Part shown: one piece after another, positions 19,490-42,600 of the stretch | Layout of the letters: every line of letters begins with the position of its first letter | Numbering within the stretch: the first letter of the stretch is position 1 | Source: Thunnus maccoyii | Lineage: Eukaryota; Chordata; Actinopteri; Scombriformes; Scombridae | Length of the DNA: 64,000 nucleotides | NCBI RefSeq assembly: GCF_910596095.1 | Contig: NC_056544.1 | Span: forward strand, 15,423,155-15,487,154 | Reading direction: 5' to 3' | Notes under the pieces: generated by a model | Told to the model about the DNA's origin: nothing | Database searches by the model: none | The model's input: the letters and a program-made list of their open reading frames with translations, nothing else | Program-made: the position numbers and the translations under genes

Positions 19490-21360
19490 AATATCAAGAC
19501 TAAGAGTTTACAGTCATGCTAACGGCTCTGAGAGGCTGCACTAAAGCACAGAAGTGCTTTGAGCTAAATGCTAACATGCTCACTATGACAATGCTAATAT
19601 GTTAATTTTTACCATCTTAGTTTAGTGTGTTAGCATGCTAACATTTGCTAATTGCCACAAAATAACAGCAGCTGAAGCTGAAGGGTTAGGGGGTTGAATG
19701 AATGTCTGTAAAATACAGACGATAGTTGAGATATTTCACTGGATAAATGAAAACTTTGACCTGCACCACCATGAGTCAACACATCACCAAAGTCAGTAGG
19801 ATTTATTCTCTCGGCACTGTCAAGGTGCACCGGCCAATTGGACTGGTGCCCGGGGGCCCTTGACCTCTAGGGGGCCTCCAAACCCCCGCCGTGGTCTCAT
19901 CCTGGCTTTCCTCTTTTTTATCAACTTAAATGAATTAGTTAAGTGTGTGTGTTGAAACCAATGAATGCAGAGTTATTTTATTTGCAAATAAAAAAAATAT
20001 TATGGTTGCTTTGCTGAGGCAGAGAACCACAGGCCTGCGACATCAGAGCCACCTGTTCAACTGGCCCACGTTCATCTCCACCTGAGCCCGACACCGATGC
20101 AGATGGCAGAGACCCAGTGGTGGGTAGGTTACCAGTTTCAACCATATTTCAACCATACTTTGAGCTGACTATTTCAACCATTTAGGTCAGGCGCCAGGAT
20201 GAAGTAACTGAGGAGTCACTTCATCCAAAAAACTGCGAAGGGCAATTTTTTCATAAAATAAAATTAAATGATTAACCACATGGCTAAATAACAACAACAT
20301 AAGGGCTTGTGTCCATATAGCATTTTTTTCTGGCAGAAAAGTGATGGCAGGGCGCCGAGAGGTACTGGGATGAAGCGCTTCAAGTTCATCCCAGCGCCCA
20401 GGGCTTGTCCTGTCCATATACCGTTTAGAAAAACGGTATATGGACAGGACACAAGCCCTAAGGCTACTATTTCAAAATCAAAGAATACATTTATTAATCA
20501 GACCACTCACATAATAAGGTCTGCCTGTCTGTTCATATCCTGTTTAAGCCTTAAAAGCTGAGTAAATCCATAGACATAGGTAGGCTACTTCATGGTATAG
20601 TATTTAAATTTAATAACAACTTGGTATGTTTTTCTATAGTTGTGTCCTTAAACTCTATGTTACATGGCTTGTTTTAAGTGTATATTAACATTTTACTAAC
20701 CCATAAATGCATCTTTTAACATTTTATCAAGATCAACATAATGATTATCTGTTTATTGCCGCTCCACATGTTTGCATGTATGAAAAGATGGTTGTGGTCA
20801 GTAGTGCTGGCTGTGTTTTGTTGCTTCGTGTTGCTTGCACGGCTATAGGTGCCAAAATGGTGTTTGTTATTGCTGTATTATTGCACTGATGCTTTGCTGT
20901 TTTCTGTTGCTCTGCATGGCTTGTGTTCTGAATCATAGAACTATATTGGTGGACATGGGGCAGTATGTGCTTGCATATGGCATTGAGCTACACATGCTGG
21001 GTTAATGCATTGATATTGTTGCTGCTGGCCCAGGAAAGTATTGTTGCAATCATGTGGTGTAAATCCTGTATGATAGAAGATATCTACAGGTGGTAAATCC
21101 TGTATAAGCTACAGGTGTTTCCAACAGATAGTAACCTACGCTGAAAACCTATAATTCAAAACCTGGACTGCGTGTGTGTGGAGAAGGGGGGAGAGGGGGG
21201 GACCTCCAAGATTTTGTGCCCAGGGGCCTCTGCATTCTTAATCCATGCCTGAGCACCGTGGATATCTGTACCACATCTCATGGCAATCCATCCAGTAGTT
21301 GTTGAGATATAGTCTGAATTAAATCGGAGGACTGACCAACCAGTCAACACTGACATCCCT
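19490..21360. repeat. Old fish repeat split by a younger ~1.4-kb insertion
   Basis: The outer repeat (tgctaacatgctcac..., agcatgctaacatttgc..., '...ttgagatatttcac') stops near 19816 and resumes at about 21254 with 'tctcatggcaatccatcc...gttgttgagatat'. Between the two halves lies an insertion that begins near 'caccggccaattggactggtgcccgg' region (19828) and ends at 'tgcccaggggcctctgcatt...' (21220-21252). 'gcac' occurs at both junctions and may be the target-site duplication. No transposase frame was found, so the insert is non-autonomous or decayed. Confidence 0.6.
20401..20458. repeat. Near-perfect 26-bp inverted repeat (hairpin)
   Basis: 20401-20426 pairs with 20431-20458 around a 4-nt loop, with only a 2-nt bulge. 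A further direct copy of the arm start (gggcttgtgtccatata) is at about 20302-20318. It lies inside the insertion described for 19816-21254 and is probably part of that element's structure. Confidence 0.85.
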
Positions 21361-22308
21361 TAAACAGCTGTGCAGCTTTAAAGATTTTGTTTGGAGAAAC
21401 TTTACAAGCTTAATCTTGTAAAACCCTGTAAAAAATTATATGATCGACTTAGGTTTCAGTATGAAAAAAGAAGGACCCTGTCATGTAAGAACTGTTGTCA
21501 GAAGTTATTGTCTGTACCTGCATGCATCACCACTGCCCAGTTCACGGTGTGTAGAGGAATGTTCAACATCTGCTAGCCTTCCTTACCCCTCATATAATTC
21601 TCACTCAGGACAGAGCAGTGATCACAGGCAACTCTGTTAGCGCTGCTGTCCCAAAGGAGGAATGCAAACACCCGAGAAACTCTTCCAAGAATCCCCAGTT
21701 GAGGACCTTTCTGGAATGTCCTAACGAGCCTTCTCCGCTGTGTTTACAGTTCCAGGCCGATGGCAACCCTGCAATCTGCCCTGCCAGCGTATCATTATCT
21801 GGCCTCCTCAGGGGACACGGAGAGAAGCAGAGAGAGTTAGAGGAGTTTTCTTCACCAGTGGTTTAGATGTTAGTCTTCATTGCTGACCATGTTATACAGA
21901 AAGAGACAGAGACAAGAGGCAACCACAGACAGTGACTTCATGAGTTTTAATAAATTGCAGCAAACCACTTCAAATTAGGGAGATGTCTAGACAAATAGCA
22001 AGATGCCGGGGAGCCGTCTTGTCACATTAATCTCATTTTGTTGTGGTTTCTCAGTGTGTTGGGTCATGGCTACTTGGTGAAAAAGAAAAGGCCTTCATTC
22101 ATTGTAAAGCAGGGCAAAGTGATTATTGTTTTTGACTTCAGACCGGTGTCAGATTATAGATGGAGCATCACTCAAAGTAGGAAAGAAAACCAACCTTGAC
22201 ATTTTACTAAAAGTGGAAACATCATGTCAGAGAGAGAGAAGAGTATAAATGTTTCTTGGTCGAATGAGATAAAAGCATGTGACAGCTGTGTTGGTGGTGG
22301 TGGTGGTA

Positions 22309-22312
<4 letters not shown>

Positions 22313-22390
<78 letters not shown>
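22313..22390. repeat. (TG)n microsatellite
   Basis: About 75 nt of pure TG after a short (GGT)n run. Both-strand open frames here are artefacts of the repeat. Confidence 0.95.
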
Positions 22391-22829
22391 GGCAGTGTGT
22401 TCACCCCCAGCTAACAGTATGTTCTGATCTACCTCAGTGAGATCAGAAACACAAATAAGAACTCAGACCTTATTGACAACAGACCTCTCTTATGTAACAC
22501 TGAAATGTTGGAACTGGACCATCTCAATAAATCCAAAAGTAAAAAGGAAACAGAGGTTACAATCTTAAAAATGCTGCGGTATCTATTTTCAAATACAGCT
22601 GGAAAGGTACAAAACATATTGTTATCAAATGGACTTTAAGTGAAATAAAAGTGTATAATATTCTAGTTTTGTTCAGAAAATCAGACGAGTAAATCTCATG
22701 AGGCCACATGTTGTGTCCTCATTGTACTGGATGTTACTTTGCATAATAATCTAGTTATCTCATCTCCCTTTGTTTCTTTGCTTGTTTTGTTTGTTTGTTT
22801 GTTTGTTTGTTCACATCTTCTTTTTTCAG

Positions 22830-23232
22830 TGGCGAAAGAAGTAGTCAGAGCCATACTCAAGTGAAAGTGGCAGTACCACAATGTAGAAATACTCTGTTAC
22901 AAGTAAGAGCCATACATACAAACCCTTAATTAGTAAAAGTACAAAAGCATTATCTGCAAAATATATCAAAAGTAACAATACATCATATTTTATAAATTGA
23001 TTGTGTGTTTTCTAATCTATGATGAATTTGTGAATTGATTTGCAAAGTAACCACTACGTAGATAAATGTAGTGAGGTAAAAAGCACAATATTTCTCTCTG
23101 TGTAGTGAAGTGTACATAGAAATGTAATGATGGAGAAGTGCAAAGTAGCATAAAGTACTGTAGAAATACTTAAGTGATGTATAAGTGCCTCAAATTTGTA
23201 CTAGGTAGATGTACTTAGTTCCACCACTACCC
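22830..23232. repeat. 'aagtaaaagt' repeat family, copy 2
   Basis: Starts near 'tcagtggcgaaagaagtagt' and ends near 'gtacttagttccaccacta'; the internal 'gtagtgaggtaaaaagcacaa' matches other copies. Non-coding. Confidence 0.7.
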
Positions 23233-25096
23233 ATTAGCTCATTAGTGTTAGTACAGCTCTATGTAGTACTTTCACCTCTGAGAGGCTATAAAACATCAAT
23301 AAACCAACTTACATAACATATAACCACAATTTTGTATAAATTTCTTTCTTGCAGTAAGAAAAACAATGTCACACTTGCTTAGTTGCTTACTGTTCTCTGT
23401 ACATATGGGCAATAAAAAGATGCCTGCCGTATAAAATATATTTTGTGTGACTGAACAGAATAATTGGTGTTATAGAATAAATCCAGGGTTTTAATTATGA
23501 TGATATGATATGTGTCTATATGTATTATTTTATCAGACATGGTAGTGAACAGAAGTTTGAAGGACACTCAACTGATTTAATCCCAGTAAAAGATTATTTT
23601 AACCCTCAAATCTTCAACCATGAAGAAGAATAAAAGAATCTCACTCACACTCATTCACTTTCAAATGACTTTCATCGGATAAAACTCTTTTGGACAACAG
23701 ACCACATATATGTAAAATCAACAATCAGCAGCCCTACTATCCATACAAGTTAAAGTCTTCATCCAATCATAAACAAAATCATCTCACTGAGGTCTTCAAA
23801 CTGTAAACTTTAGCACATTTACAAATGTCAAAATCATCTGACACAACAATTCAATATAGACGTATGAACTAAATATCATACAATAAATAGTAAAATCAGT
23901 GTCAAAGTAGCTAAATCTGATAATATTATGAAATATGATTTATTAGTTCAGGCGAAAAAAACAATGCAGTATAAGACTTTCTGGTATGCAAGAATTGTGT
24001 CAAACTTGTAACCAAAACCTCTAAAGAACATAATCCTTTGAGTAAACAAATAAACTCTAGTTACACTGAACACAACATGCAAAGTTTCTTTCAGTGCTTT
24101 AAACTCATATATGTGCTGCTTTTACTTAGTGGTTCAGACACTTTATGCTCTGAAACCTCATGCCAAGACAATGCGGGGCCAATTTCCTGCCCACAACAAT
24201 AGCATAAAGAGAGAATGAGGACTGACTCGAAATCGCAGAGGCTTCACCTCCTCAGATACCCCTCAGACCAGCCGTGGCCCAGCAGGAACACAGACTGGAA
24301 AGCTGCCCACGATTATGAAGTGCCAAAAAATGTGAAGAGCGGATGCCCAAAGCGTGGGAATTTCACCTATCATATTTTTCCAGTCATGGCAGGATGTGTG
24401 AGTGTGTGTGTGTGTGTGTTCAAGGAATTTCAACTTGTGATTTCACCCTGACGCAGAAAATGGGCTTTGTATTTAAAATATGTGTCTCACTGTTATGATT
24501 TGGTTTAACTCTTCCTCACTCATTTACTAAACACGAAACTGTCATCTGAGAAACATTAAGGTCTCCCATAATAAACACAAAAATATTTATAATAGTTGTC
24601 AGCCTGATTAAACTGTGAGAAATTTACAGGGATAGAGACACACACTGAAAACATGACTCACAGTCTTCTTGAGTGTGTTGCATATTTGTTCATTTTCTCT
24701 ATCAAAATTACCACATAAAATGCTGTTTATTTTAGTCTTTAAAGCAACATTAGGCCAAAAAAAGCCCCAACAAAAAACACAGCATGCTTTATACAGTACA
24801 ATACTAATACTCTTGATAACTTATCTGACATTTCTGCTTCATTAGACATCACATAGGAATGCAGTGTAGCAGGAAATCAGATATGTGCGATTAGTGAGAA
24901 AATATGATGCAACAGAGGTGATGACCAAGAATCAAGCCTACACAACACTATAATATCCAGCACACTTTGCAGTATACATGGCAAACATCTATAAACACAA
25001 TATTTTGAACTCTTTGTGCGCCTTTCGAAGACTGTAAACCAGTGTACAGAATACCAGCTAGCAGAAAAAGAGCCATGTTCAGTGTTGTTGGTCTGT

Positions 25097-25494
25097 GTCA
25101 GTGGTGGAGGAAGTGTCAGGAACTTCTATTCCAGTAAAAGTAAGAGTTCAACAGTGTAGAATATACCCTTACAAGTCATTTTTAGAGGTAGAAGTACAGA
25201 AATCAGAGGAGCAAAAAGTACTAAAAGTATCAAAAGTACTTATTGACAGCATGTTCTGTATGATATTGGATTAGTATCACTGATGTATCAGCATGTAAGC
25301 AGCTTTAATGTTGCATCTGCATGGTTAAGGTGATTCGTTTAAATCTATATTTTAATCAGTAACAATACATCAAGAAGCATGACACAATGTTGTGAAGTAG
25401 AAGGATAAAGTAGCATAAAATTGGGATTCTCACACAGTAAGTTAAGTCCCCCAAAACTGTAATTAAGTACATAAATGGTTACTTTCCAACACTG
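25097..25494. repeat. 'aagtaaaagt' repeat family, copy 3
   Basis: Starts 'tcagtggtggaggaagtgtc', contains 'ccagtaaaagtaagagttca' and ends near 'ggttactttccaacactgg'. Same family as the copies at 9840 and 22830. Confidence 0.7.
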
Positions 25495-26184
25495 GTTTGT
25501 TTAAAAACCACTTACATTAAACACATTTTCCTCATGCTCTTTATATAATGTATTTGTGTTGGAAATAGTTGTGGCAAATGCCTTTTGTTCTGACGAAATG
25601 TGGGTAATTCCCACTTCTCTGCAAACACAAACACTGTTTTGTTAAACTTCCTCTTATCATAATGTGATGGTTACTTGTCTGTATAACTGACACTTTAACT
25701 GCATCACTCTCAGATTAGTGCCATCTAGTGGAGAGAAGTCATCTACCCGTTTTAAAAAGAGGAAGTTCTTGGGATATTTTATCAGTTTTTCCATGTGGTT
25801 CCTGGTGTGGTATGTAACTACAAATAGGTGAAAGCTGAATGACGGCAAAGTAGGAGTCATGATAGAAACAAACACAATAAAAGAAACAATGTACACAGCT
25901 TTTTAAAATGCAAATATCCACTCAGCTGGAATGGAAAAAATCATTAAGAATGCTTCTTGAACACAAATTGAGAGTGCAACAGTGCTAACATGTTGTCAAG
26001 TTGCACACTTTGACAGTACTTTATGATTTGTTTGATTGTTTTTACTCCCTCATACCTATAGAAAAGTGTCCAAGCAAACGTTTTGTCTTTCTGTCAGGGA
26101 TGTTGCTTCCTCTGCAAGGATACAGAGCCCTCAAGTATGCAGGATGTTTCATGAGCCATTTAGAAAGTGGATTCATAAATAAAC

Positions 26185-26213
26185 ACACACACACACAGAC
26201 ACACACATACACA

Positions 26214-26250
<37 letters not shown>
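26185..26250. repeat. (CA)n microsatellite
   Basis: CA repeats with a few AC/AT interruptions over about 65 nt. Overlapping open frames are artefacts. Confidence 0.95.
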
Positions 26251-26253
<3 letters not shown>

Positions 26254-26967
26254 CACGGATACACACTCTGGAGCGAACATGTTTCACATCCTCTGTTTTG
26301 GGCCTGTAGGAGCAGGGAGCCATGGCAACCAAATACCGAGGGGAGAAAAATCTGTGTGCTGCCTGGCGGAGCTCCATCCCTCTGGCAGTCATGCTAAAAC
26401 TCCTGAATCCCATGACAAAAACAACATTCCACATCTAAGTGATAGTCTTCAAGGAATTCCTGTTAAACAGAGGCATTTCTCAGTGTGCATACCTCATCGT
26501 ATTGAAACCATCTGCGCTAACGTGTGAATGTGAATTCTTCACCAGATCTGCACAGAGAGAGACAACGAGAAAACTGTCTTCATGTACACATGTGGAAGTT
26601 TGCATCGTCTCTATTATATCACTCAACATATGTGCATGTGTGTGTTTATTTGCCATGAATGAAACACTGATCTTGTCCAACATTCATGTGTTTATGGCGG
26701 GTTTACAGCCAAACTCTGCTCTGATCTGAGCTGTTAACCAGATAGTCTTACTTCGCTTTCCCTGAAGGTATAAACACATTCACACACACATAAAAACACA
26801 TTTATCTCCATGTCTTGTACAATATGGCCCCAAAACACAAGTTTTCCTCTTTTAAAACAGGTGATTAGTGTGAGGATAAGTGACAGAAAAACCTGGAGTT
26901 GTTTCACCTTTGTAATGTCCTTTGTTATGTAAAAGCAGCCTCATAAAAAGTAGGCACAAGCATTACA

Positions 26968-27100
26968 GCAAGGCTGGATTACCAACTGGGCAAAGTGGGC
27001 AGTTGCCTCAAGGCCACAGACCCTCACAGGCGCCAAAATCCCCAAGTTCACTGCATTAGTTGGTTCTGATTAATTGCAAATTTGTACCATAGTATGATAT
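26968..27100. repeat. Probable DNA-transposon end
   Basis: The stretch 'ggctggattaccaactgggc...gttgcctcaaggccacaga...ccccaagttcact' resembles the terminal region of common fish DNA transposons and is related in wording to the ~19.83 kb and ~21.2 kb element ends. Only a fragment is present. Confidence 0.4.
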
Positions 27101-27662
27101 CAACTGTGTCTTGTAGAGGGCATGGTGTCAGAATGTCAATTTATTATTTTAGTTTATACATTGCTCACATGGTGCATATTCTTCAATAAAATTGTGTTTT
27201 ATAACAAACTAACACAAATTTAGTAGCCTATTATTCCAACACAGGAGTGCTGGTTGCACTGGACTCAATAGGAACTGAGAGGCGACATACACGCCGCACA
27301 GAGGGCAGGAGGATTAGTCCATAACATGTCAATCAGGCATGCATTACAGTACAATTTACACTGCTTGATATAATCAAAAAACATAGTTTTTTTTTTATTT
27401 GGAGATACTGAGGTATGTGCACCCTAAACTGCTCCTGTGTGCTGCTAGAAATGCAGCTAAGAAACTGGAAGAAGTAGTGAACATTTTATATTACTCATGT
27501 ATGCATGAGTTCACTCATTTCAATTCAAACCAATCCAAGTTTTGCTTTTTGTGCCACAAAGGTATATTTTAGTGTAAAAGCCTCTGTGACAAAATGGAGA
27601 CTGTGAATATTGACTTCTTGACTTCCTTGTTTGTACATGAACTGACAACCACCTCAGTACTC

Positions 27663-27668
27663 TTTATT
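27663..27668 (-). terminator. Candidate aire poly(A) signal (AATAAA)
   Basis: AATAAA on the minus strand 225 nt after the aire stop codon. It is the nearest canonical signal and gives a short 3'UTR. Confidence 0.5.
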
Positions 27669-27892
27669 TGAAAGCTGTTGTTTGAAAATGAGAAATAGTT
27701 GCACTCAAAATACAAAAATATTAATACACATAATAAAAAGTCTCATCTAAAATCAACCACTAGATGGTTACTTCAGGTTAAGCAGAAAACAAGCAAACAA
27801 TCCCCACTAGAATCACTTTAATTAGCTCTGTTCATTTCATCAGTGTCACTTTACAATATTACTTCATGCATGAATGCGGGCACCATCTTCAA

Positions 27893-32973
<5,081 letters not shown>

Positions 32974-35030
32974 GATCCACTTTGAGAGTAAATGAGATCC
33001 AAAAAGACGAGGACCTGAGATCATACAAGTGGTATTTTGGACGGAAGAGGTGTGTCCTTCACAAAGAAGGAAATATTGTACAGGTGCATCATTTTATATT
33101 GACTGGGTATGTGGGATATCTTGAGTCATTTGTGTGTAAAAAATCTTGTTTCACATGATCCAGTGATTCCGCTTTTAACGGAAGCACACCAACACATTCA
33201 CATTCGCACAAAGTCATACTAAAAGTGGAGTTCAGCTGTGGTGCTAATAATTTTCACTGGCTTGTAGCTACACACAGTGAAGGTTTCACACTTGAGGAAA
33301 CCCAAGCGAGGCCACCACAACACCTCTTGTCTCTGTGGAGTTCATCTGTCCAGTATTAACTGCCTCTGTCCGTCTGTTGACCCCTGGGGGGATCAAATGA
33401 CGTGGTGTCTGTCCAGGGGAATACCTGTCCTCTTACATCAGGAGAGCTGAGTGTAAGCGAACTGACACGCAGCGTCACAGTGACAGTTTTCTTCTTAAAA
33501 GGTTCTTTCCAACTCAACTTCCCCTTACCTATCAGGTTTTCAGACACTGACTCACCACAGGGAGCTCACAGGATTGGTGTGATAATTACAACTTTACAAT
33601 AGAAAAGAGGAAATTAACACAGTAAACAATTGATTGATTGAATGACTGCGATGCTCTCAGGAACTGAGAATTGCTGTAACTGTATCACTTTTTTCTAATT
33701 AAGTAAAGGGTTCAATGAGGAACCACAGAGTTCCCAAATCAAATAATATTTTGCCTCAAAATGGCTCAATGTTAGATTTGTACAGAACATAGACCCTTTT
33801 ATGTTCCTATGCTTTTTGACTTATAACTTCTGGAGAGATGAGCTACAGTACAGTGCCTCTGCATTCCCATTTTATGCCAACCTCGGTTGTTAGCACTCTT
33901 TTTGATTTAGATATCTGTCTTGCATTTTAATAGAATAGTTTTGGGAAATATGCTTATTAGCTCTCTTGCCAAGAGTTAGACAAGACGATGGATACCACTC
34001 TAATTAATGTCTGTCCATTCAACACTGAGTCAGGAGATGGTTAGCTTAGTTTAACACAAACACTGAAGAAAATCTGCCTTCCAGCACCTTTAAAGCTCAC
34101 TAATTAAAAAGTTATATCTTATCTGTTTAATCAATATAAAAGCCAGAGTTTAAAAACAAGTTGTGGTTTTACAAGAGTTATGCATAGACTATTTCTATTT
34201 CTTGGTTGTGAGACTTTTTAGCAACCAACTGAGACTGCAGGATTTTGGACAGACATTAATTCTTGGCAAGAAAGTGAAAATCCAAAATATTTAACTATTC
34301 CTTTAACCATTTTTTTTAGCCTGAGCATTTCAACATATAGTATTATATGTGTGTGAAACACATTATGCTCTAGTGTTGGTTAGATGTCTGTAAAATGTAT
34401 GCCTCATTGATCTAATTGATAACACTGATCGACACCTTGGTGGATCACAAAGCAGCATAATATGGGGAACAACTCCATGCGTATGCCTTCTCTTAGGTTT
34501 TAGGAAATATATTTAAGCAGCTTGGCCAATGAATAATGAACCAAAATTAAATTTTAAATATTAGCAGTTATGTTACTTTCCAGTATTTTATATTTGAATA
34601 CAAAACAACGTGTTCTGCTTGTAATTCACAAAAAGAGCAAGGACAACTTTAGTTGTTTTTTGGAACAGATGGAATATTTTTATCCAGATGGTTAGAAGAA
34701 GAAATCCTTCAGAACAGCGGTGAATGTTGTTCAGTGAACCTGCTGGGTTTTTCAAAAATTAATGAGCTTTTTTTTTTTTCAGAAAATTGCTTAACTCTGT
34801 GACTCAGGTATAATTCTAATTCATGAGAGGCACAAACTGGAGCTAACCAAAACCTTTTTCTGTTTCAGTTTCTCGGTTTTTAAATGCCACAGGGATGTAA
34901 ACCTTTGTATGAGGAGTAACATTCTTTATATTAAACCAGTAAAACCAGAGATAAAATGCAAGATAGCATTAAATAGAGTAGACCATTTTGCTACCAGGTA
35001 AATGTTGATGGTTAGGAGAGTGAAGCCCTT
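32974..35030. other. Intergenic region between rab6b and aire
   Basis: Contains the presumed aire promoter and 5'UTR just above 32973 and a palindromic MITE copy (33930-34306). Otherwise AT-rich sequence without a supportable gene. No TATA-type promoter could be assigned with confidence. Confidence 0.55.
33930..34306. repeat. Palindromic MITE-like element, copy B
   Basis: The left edge 'agaatagttttgggaaatat' and right edge 'ccaaaatatttaactattcc' are inverted versions of each other. The internal 'agttagacaagacgatggat', 'tggttagcttag' and 'tctttt/aaagctcactaatt' blocks match the copy at 57275-57693. Non-coding. Confidence 0.75.
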
Positions 35031-35040
35031 TAATCTGTAA

Positions 35041-35046
35041 TTTATT
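35041..35046 (-). terminator. Candidate rab6b poly(A) signal (AATAAA)
   Basis: AATAAA on the minus strand about 970 nt after the rab6b stop. The interval 35047-36016 would be 3'UTR and holds a GA/GGA-rich tract (35195-35275) and T-rich runs, with no other coding signal. Mammalian RAB6B also has a long 3'UTR. Confidence 0.35.
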
Positions 35047-36016
35047 AATCATTAAACATTATTACATTATTCATACTGGTGAACAAGGACCACTTCTACA
35101 GAGGGACGTTCACAACATACATATTACATATTATATACAGTGCAGTGCATTACAGTGGATCGTTATATGTGTATTACCGGGATGGAGGGATGGGAACATT
35201 GGAGGCAGAGAGGGAGAGAGGGAGAGAAGGAGAGGGGGGGAGAAGGAGAGGAGTGGTTGGAAGGAGGGGGAGTTGTGAGAGTAAGTTGTCTTTTTATTAC
35301 TTCTTTTTTTTTAACCACAGTACAGTTTGTTCTATAAAAGTTAAACCCATAGAGAGAGAGAGTGCCACATTTTCACAGCTACTGTTAGGTGAACCTACTG
35401 GAAGTTGAACCTTGTGGGAATATCAAATGAGATAACGTTCGTCATGAGATGCTATAGAGAGATGCTATAAAACATTCTAAGATAGTCAACCTCCTTCCAG
35501 AGTGGGAAGACCCTGGAGGGCAGGCCAAAGGTCAAAGGTCAAAGATCAGATCAGCGTGCATGCGTGCTGCAGACATTCAAACATGGTTCGGCCATTTAGA
35601 AAAATGGCTGACCACCCCACACTATTTCTCCTTCTATGTTTAGGCATCGTTTTTGGTGCTTTCCCTTTTTATATATAAAAAATACAAAACATAACAGCGA
35701 AAAGAACTCCGTTGGTTGTCCCATTTTTCTCCCTTTTTCATTTTTCCAAAACTGTTTTTTGTTCGTTTTCGTTTCGACGTTTGTTTGTTTTTTGTTTTTT
35801 TTTGGTTCTTCCCTTCTCTCCTCCAGTCAGTTACATATTGACAAAGTATACAATATTTTACAACTGAACAAGACTGAAAGATAACATTTGATTTGTCCAA
35901 TCAGATACAAGGCCCGGATGCTATATCCAATTAGAGAAGTCAACTGGAAGCTAACCAGTAGTAAGCAACACAACAAGCCTATGGTGTGAAGGGAGCTGTC
36001 CAATCGCAGCTCTGCA

Positions 36017-42500
<6,484 letters not shown>

Positions 42501-42516
42501 GCATTCTCAACAAAAT

Positions 42517-42522
42517 TTTATT
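42517..42522 (-). terminator. Candidate espnl poly(A) signal (AATAAA)
   Basis: AATAAA on the minus strand 79 nt after the espnl stop codon, giving a very short 3'UTR. Best placed signal for this gene. Confidence 0.55.
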
Positions 42523-42600
42523 CAGCTCCTGTCCATTTGCCAAACTAAGCACACCAACATGTCATCATTTTCTGCAAAAATGTCAAATTTAACATTAAGA

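Larger units (their letters stand above)
9600..27660. other. 18-kb gene-poor interval between amotl2 and aire
   Basis: No exon chain or recognisable protein was found on either strand. Contents are microsatellites, three copies of the aagtaaaagt repeat, a palindromic MITE copy, a SINE-like element, an approximately 1.4-kb nested insertion, and unique sequence. Some unique stretches (about 16530-16760, 21655-21835, 26290-26420) have more balanced composition and could be conserved regulatory elements; that is a guess from composition alone. Confidence 0.6.

Noticed and set aside
24215-24451. 78-codon plus-strand frame
   Set aside because: Its 3' part runs into a TG tract and it resembles no known protein.
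32974-33024. Upstream in-frame ATG of aire
   Set aside because: It adds 17 residues without family similarity; the ATG at 32973 already lies slightly upstream of the human-type start.
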